NCBI GenBank assembly: GCA_030596225.1
Contig: JAUVKO010000069.1
Coordinates: 1-9,102 of the forward strand
Direction: 5' to 3'
DNA from: Fidelibacterota bacterium
GTDB taxonomy: Bacteria; Fidelibacterota; UBA8477; JABMPR01
DNA: 9,102 bases
Part shown: positions 7,379-9,102 of the stretch, in pieces
Numbering within the stretch: the first letter of the stretch is position 1
Layout: each line of letters opens with the position of its first letter
Position numbers and translations under genes: made by a program
Notes under the pieces: generated by a model
Told to the model about the DNA's origin: nothing
Seen by the model: the letters and a program-made list of their open reading frames with translations, nothing else
Database searches by the model: none

Positions 7379-7385
7379 ATCACCT
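7379..7385 (-). promoter_or_regulatory. Shine-Dalgarno sequence overlapping the receptor stop codon
   Basis: Read on the minus strand this is AGGTGAT, a 7-base match to the canonical 16S anti-SD tail. Its AG comes from the TAG stop of the receptor gene. It abuts the first of two tandem ATG codons (7378 and 7375). The AGGT core lies 3 nt from the first ATG and 6 nt from the second, so the second is the better spaced start. The overlap implies translational coupling. Confidence 0.75.
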
Positions 7386-9102
7386 AAAAATTGACTTTCA
7401 TGGTCAGATCGATCTGCCGTGGATCAGAATAGTAATAAGGTCTGTCAAACAGGGTTGAGGAGGCGGCACCCGCTTCAATGGCCAGCGTAGCCAAACGACC
7501 GGGATCTTCAGGACTTCCGGTTTCCTCATAAATGTCAATAACATTCTCACGGTTGAATAGATTTCGCACGATAAGACCAAGCGACAGGTTCAATCCACCC
7601 ATTCTTAAGGTTTTTCTCACAGCCATATTGGTTTCAATATTCCAGGGCATGCGCTCAGAGTTAGTGGCCCCGTCTCGCTTCAGGTTTATATCATAAGGAG
7701 TATAAGGTGCCCCTGAAAGTGCAACAAAAGTTACATGAACCGAGGTATTGTCAAGCGGATAGCGTGAAAGAACCCGGAGGGAATTCTTTTTATTGAAGCG
7801 ATATCCACCAGTCATTGTCAGGTTGTGGGTTCGATCGTAATTCATTAGAACTTCCTTCTTGGGCATAGACTCAGGGGTATCTGATGAGCGGTACCCTTGC
7901 CAGGCATCAGCTCGGTTGGCTGTCGCTTGCGACAAGGTGTATTGAATCACTGTTGACCAAGTTGAACCACCACGTTTTATCAGTTGAAGATCCAGCCCTT
8001 TGGCAGAGCCGTAATCATAATTCACAACCACTGAATAACTGTAAGGGAAAGCCTGCACCCGCTCTGTTGATCCAAGATCTGAGTAATCCTTTGACCAACC
8101 TACGACGCCCAGTTTCCAATAATCAATAAATTCCCAGTTCAGCCCAAATTCGTAAGCAGTCACACCTTGAGCTTGAACATGACTATTCCCAACTATGGGT
8201 AATGCTGTTGTGAGATCATTATCATCATTCAAATAAATATTCCGATAGGTCAAATTCTGGTAATAACGACCATAGCCAAAGGTGAAGGTGGCTTTATCAG
8301 TGATCACATGTGAAATGCTTAGACGGGGTGACCATAGAACATTCCATTCTGTGGCAGTTTCGCCTAAAGATCTGTCTCGGGGGTCAGCCCAGGAACTATC
8401 GAGAGAGTTTTGGATATCAAAACGGATACCTGCATTAATGGTCATCCAGGGGTATTCGATCTTGTCCAGCATATAGACTCCGATCTCAACCGGAGATTTT
8501 TCACCTGTTCCATAGATAAACTCTTCTATTCCACCGGCACCCTCAACAGTGCCAGGCAAACCATAAGTCTCTCCATAAGGAGGATCTAACCAGGGTAATT
8601 GAGTTTCATCAAAAGTGATCAGGTGACGTTTAAGGTCAATACCACCGCGTAATTGATGGTGTTTAGTCACTTTGCTGGTCAGATCAAATTTGATCTCATC
8701 CGTTACACTCTTCGTGTAATGGCGGTACCTATCGGCACCACCAGAGCCATATTCATAAAAATAGATATAGTAAAGGGAATCCCGCACAGCTTCAAATTCA
8801 GCATTGCTCATACTGCCCTGTGATGAAAAAAGGCCATAGGTTGAATCTGGATATAACATATAGGCAAATGACGTATATTGACCTTCGGGCAGATACTCAT
8901 TCAGGGGATCACCATAATGCCATAAGTGGATGTTCCCGTCCTTATCAGTGTATTCCAGTGAATCCAATGGATTGATCAAGTTTCCATTAGACAATTTGCG
9001 AGAGGAAAGCAAGGTGCCTGCATCACTATATATCTCATCCAAATAGATATCTTCTATCTTGATACGATCATAGGGATGGATCACGATCTGTTCACCATGG
9101 TT
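7384..9102 (-). CDS. TonB-dependent outer-membrane receptor, C-terminal part (5' end outside window)
   Basis: The frame is open from the right edge to a TAG stop, giving 572 residues with no cysteine. An internal GTG at 9084 could be mistaken for a start, but the frame continues upstream of it. Numbering from the window edge, beta-strand motifs typical of TonB receptors are KHHQLRGGIDLKRH (147-160), a GVYMLDKIEY strand near 208, SPRLSISH (258-265), YDYGSAKGLDL (about 362-372), ALSGAPYTPYD near 461 and VRNLFNRENVI (512-522). The protein ends in phenylalanine (MKVNF), as expected for an outer-membrane barrel recognised by BAM. Missing are the signal peptide, any carboxypeptidase-like N-terminal domain and the plug, which such receptors normally carry in several hundred further residues. 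Its role would be energised import of a ligand across the outer membrane using TonB-ExbBD. The ligand is unknown; no SusD-like gene is adjacent, so a glycan SusCD pair is not supported. It is the first visible gene of a coupled three-gene operon. Confidence 0.9.
   Translation of the reverse strand, partial: NHGEQIVIHPYDRIKIEDIYLDEIYSDAGTLLSSRKLSNGNLINPLDSLEYTDKDGNIHLWHYGDPLNEYLPEGQYTSFAYMLYPDSTYGLFSSQGSMSNAEFEAVRDSLYYIYFYEYGSGGADRYRHYTKSVTDEIKFDLTSKVTKHHQLRGGIDLKRHLITFDETQLPWLDPPYGETYGLPGTVEGAGGIEEFIYGTGEKSPVEIGVYMLDKIEYPWMTINAGIRFDIQNSLDSSWADPRDRSLGETATEWNVLWSPRLSISHVITDKATFTFGYGRYYQNLTYRNIYLNDDNDLTTALPIVGNSHVQAQGVTAYEFGLNWEFIDYWKLGVVGWSKDYSDLGSTERVQAFPYSYSVVVNYDYGSAKGLDLQLIKRGGSTWSTVIQYTLSQATANRADAWQGYRSSDTPESMPKKEVLMNYDRTHNLTMTGGYRFNKKNSLRVLSRYPLDNTSVHVTFVALSGAPYTPYDINLKRDGATNSERMPWNIETNMAVRKTLRMGGLNLSLGLIVRNLFNRENVIDIYEETGSPEDPGRLATLAIEAGAASSTLFDRPYYYSDPRQIDLTMKVNF

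Noticed and set aside
9082..9084. GTG start for the receptor gene
   Set aside because: The frame remains open upstream to the window edge and a signal peptide and plug domain are missing, so this is an internal codon.
3851..9102. SusC/SusD glycan-uptake pair
   Set aside because: The gene after the receptor has no SusD-like helical repeats and no lipobox, and it ends in a FlgD/T9SS-like domain.

Overview
The window is a stretch of bacterial chromosome of roughly mid-40s GC in which every supportable gene lies on the minus strand. It reads right to left as the 3' part of a TonB-dependent outer-membrane receptor, a complete ~1175-residue secreted protein with a fibronectin-III module and a FlgD/T9SS-like C-terminal domain, a complete PorV/PorQ-family outer-membrane beta-barrel protein, a 187-bp gap holding a composite palindromic repeat, and the 5' part (777 codons) of a second large secreted protein built from jelly-roll and Fn3 modules. 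All plus-strand open frames are antisense shadows of these genes. No rRNA, tRNA, CRISPR array, transposase or phage gene is visible.

A PorV-like protein next to very large secreted proteins with Fn3 and FlgD-like/T9SS-type C-terminal modules, together with a TonB receptor, points to the Fibrobacteres-Chlorobi-Bacteroidetes (FCB) group in the broad sense. The style of the receptor and cargo most resembles candidate lineages such as Marinimicrobia, Calditrichota or KSB1. This placement is from family style only; no marker gene is present.

Region by region: 9102-7384 receptor (5' end outside the window); 7378-3851 cargo protein; 3842-2520 PorV-like protein. These three are very tightly packed (5 and 8 nt between stop and first ATG), and each downstream Shine-Dalgarno sequence is built on the upstream TAG stop codon, so they form a translationally coupled operon whose promoter is not in the window. 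Region 2519-2333 is noncoding and holds the palindromic element followed by a purine-rich leader with several AGGA motifs. Region 2332-1 is the second secreted protein, open at the left edge.

Working model (inference): the cargo is exported through the Sec system, crosses the outer membrane by a type IX-like route using its C-terminal domain, and the co-encoded PorV-like barrel serves as its outer-membrane partner, while the TonB receptor takes up a substrate handled by the same surface assembly. Calcium-loop-like motifs occur in both the cargo and the PorV-like protein. The substrate cannot be read from the sequence. The downstream protein is probably another surface or secreted adhesin-like product; whether it is co-transcribed is unclear.
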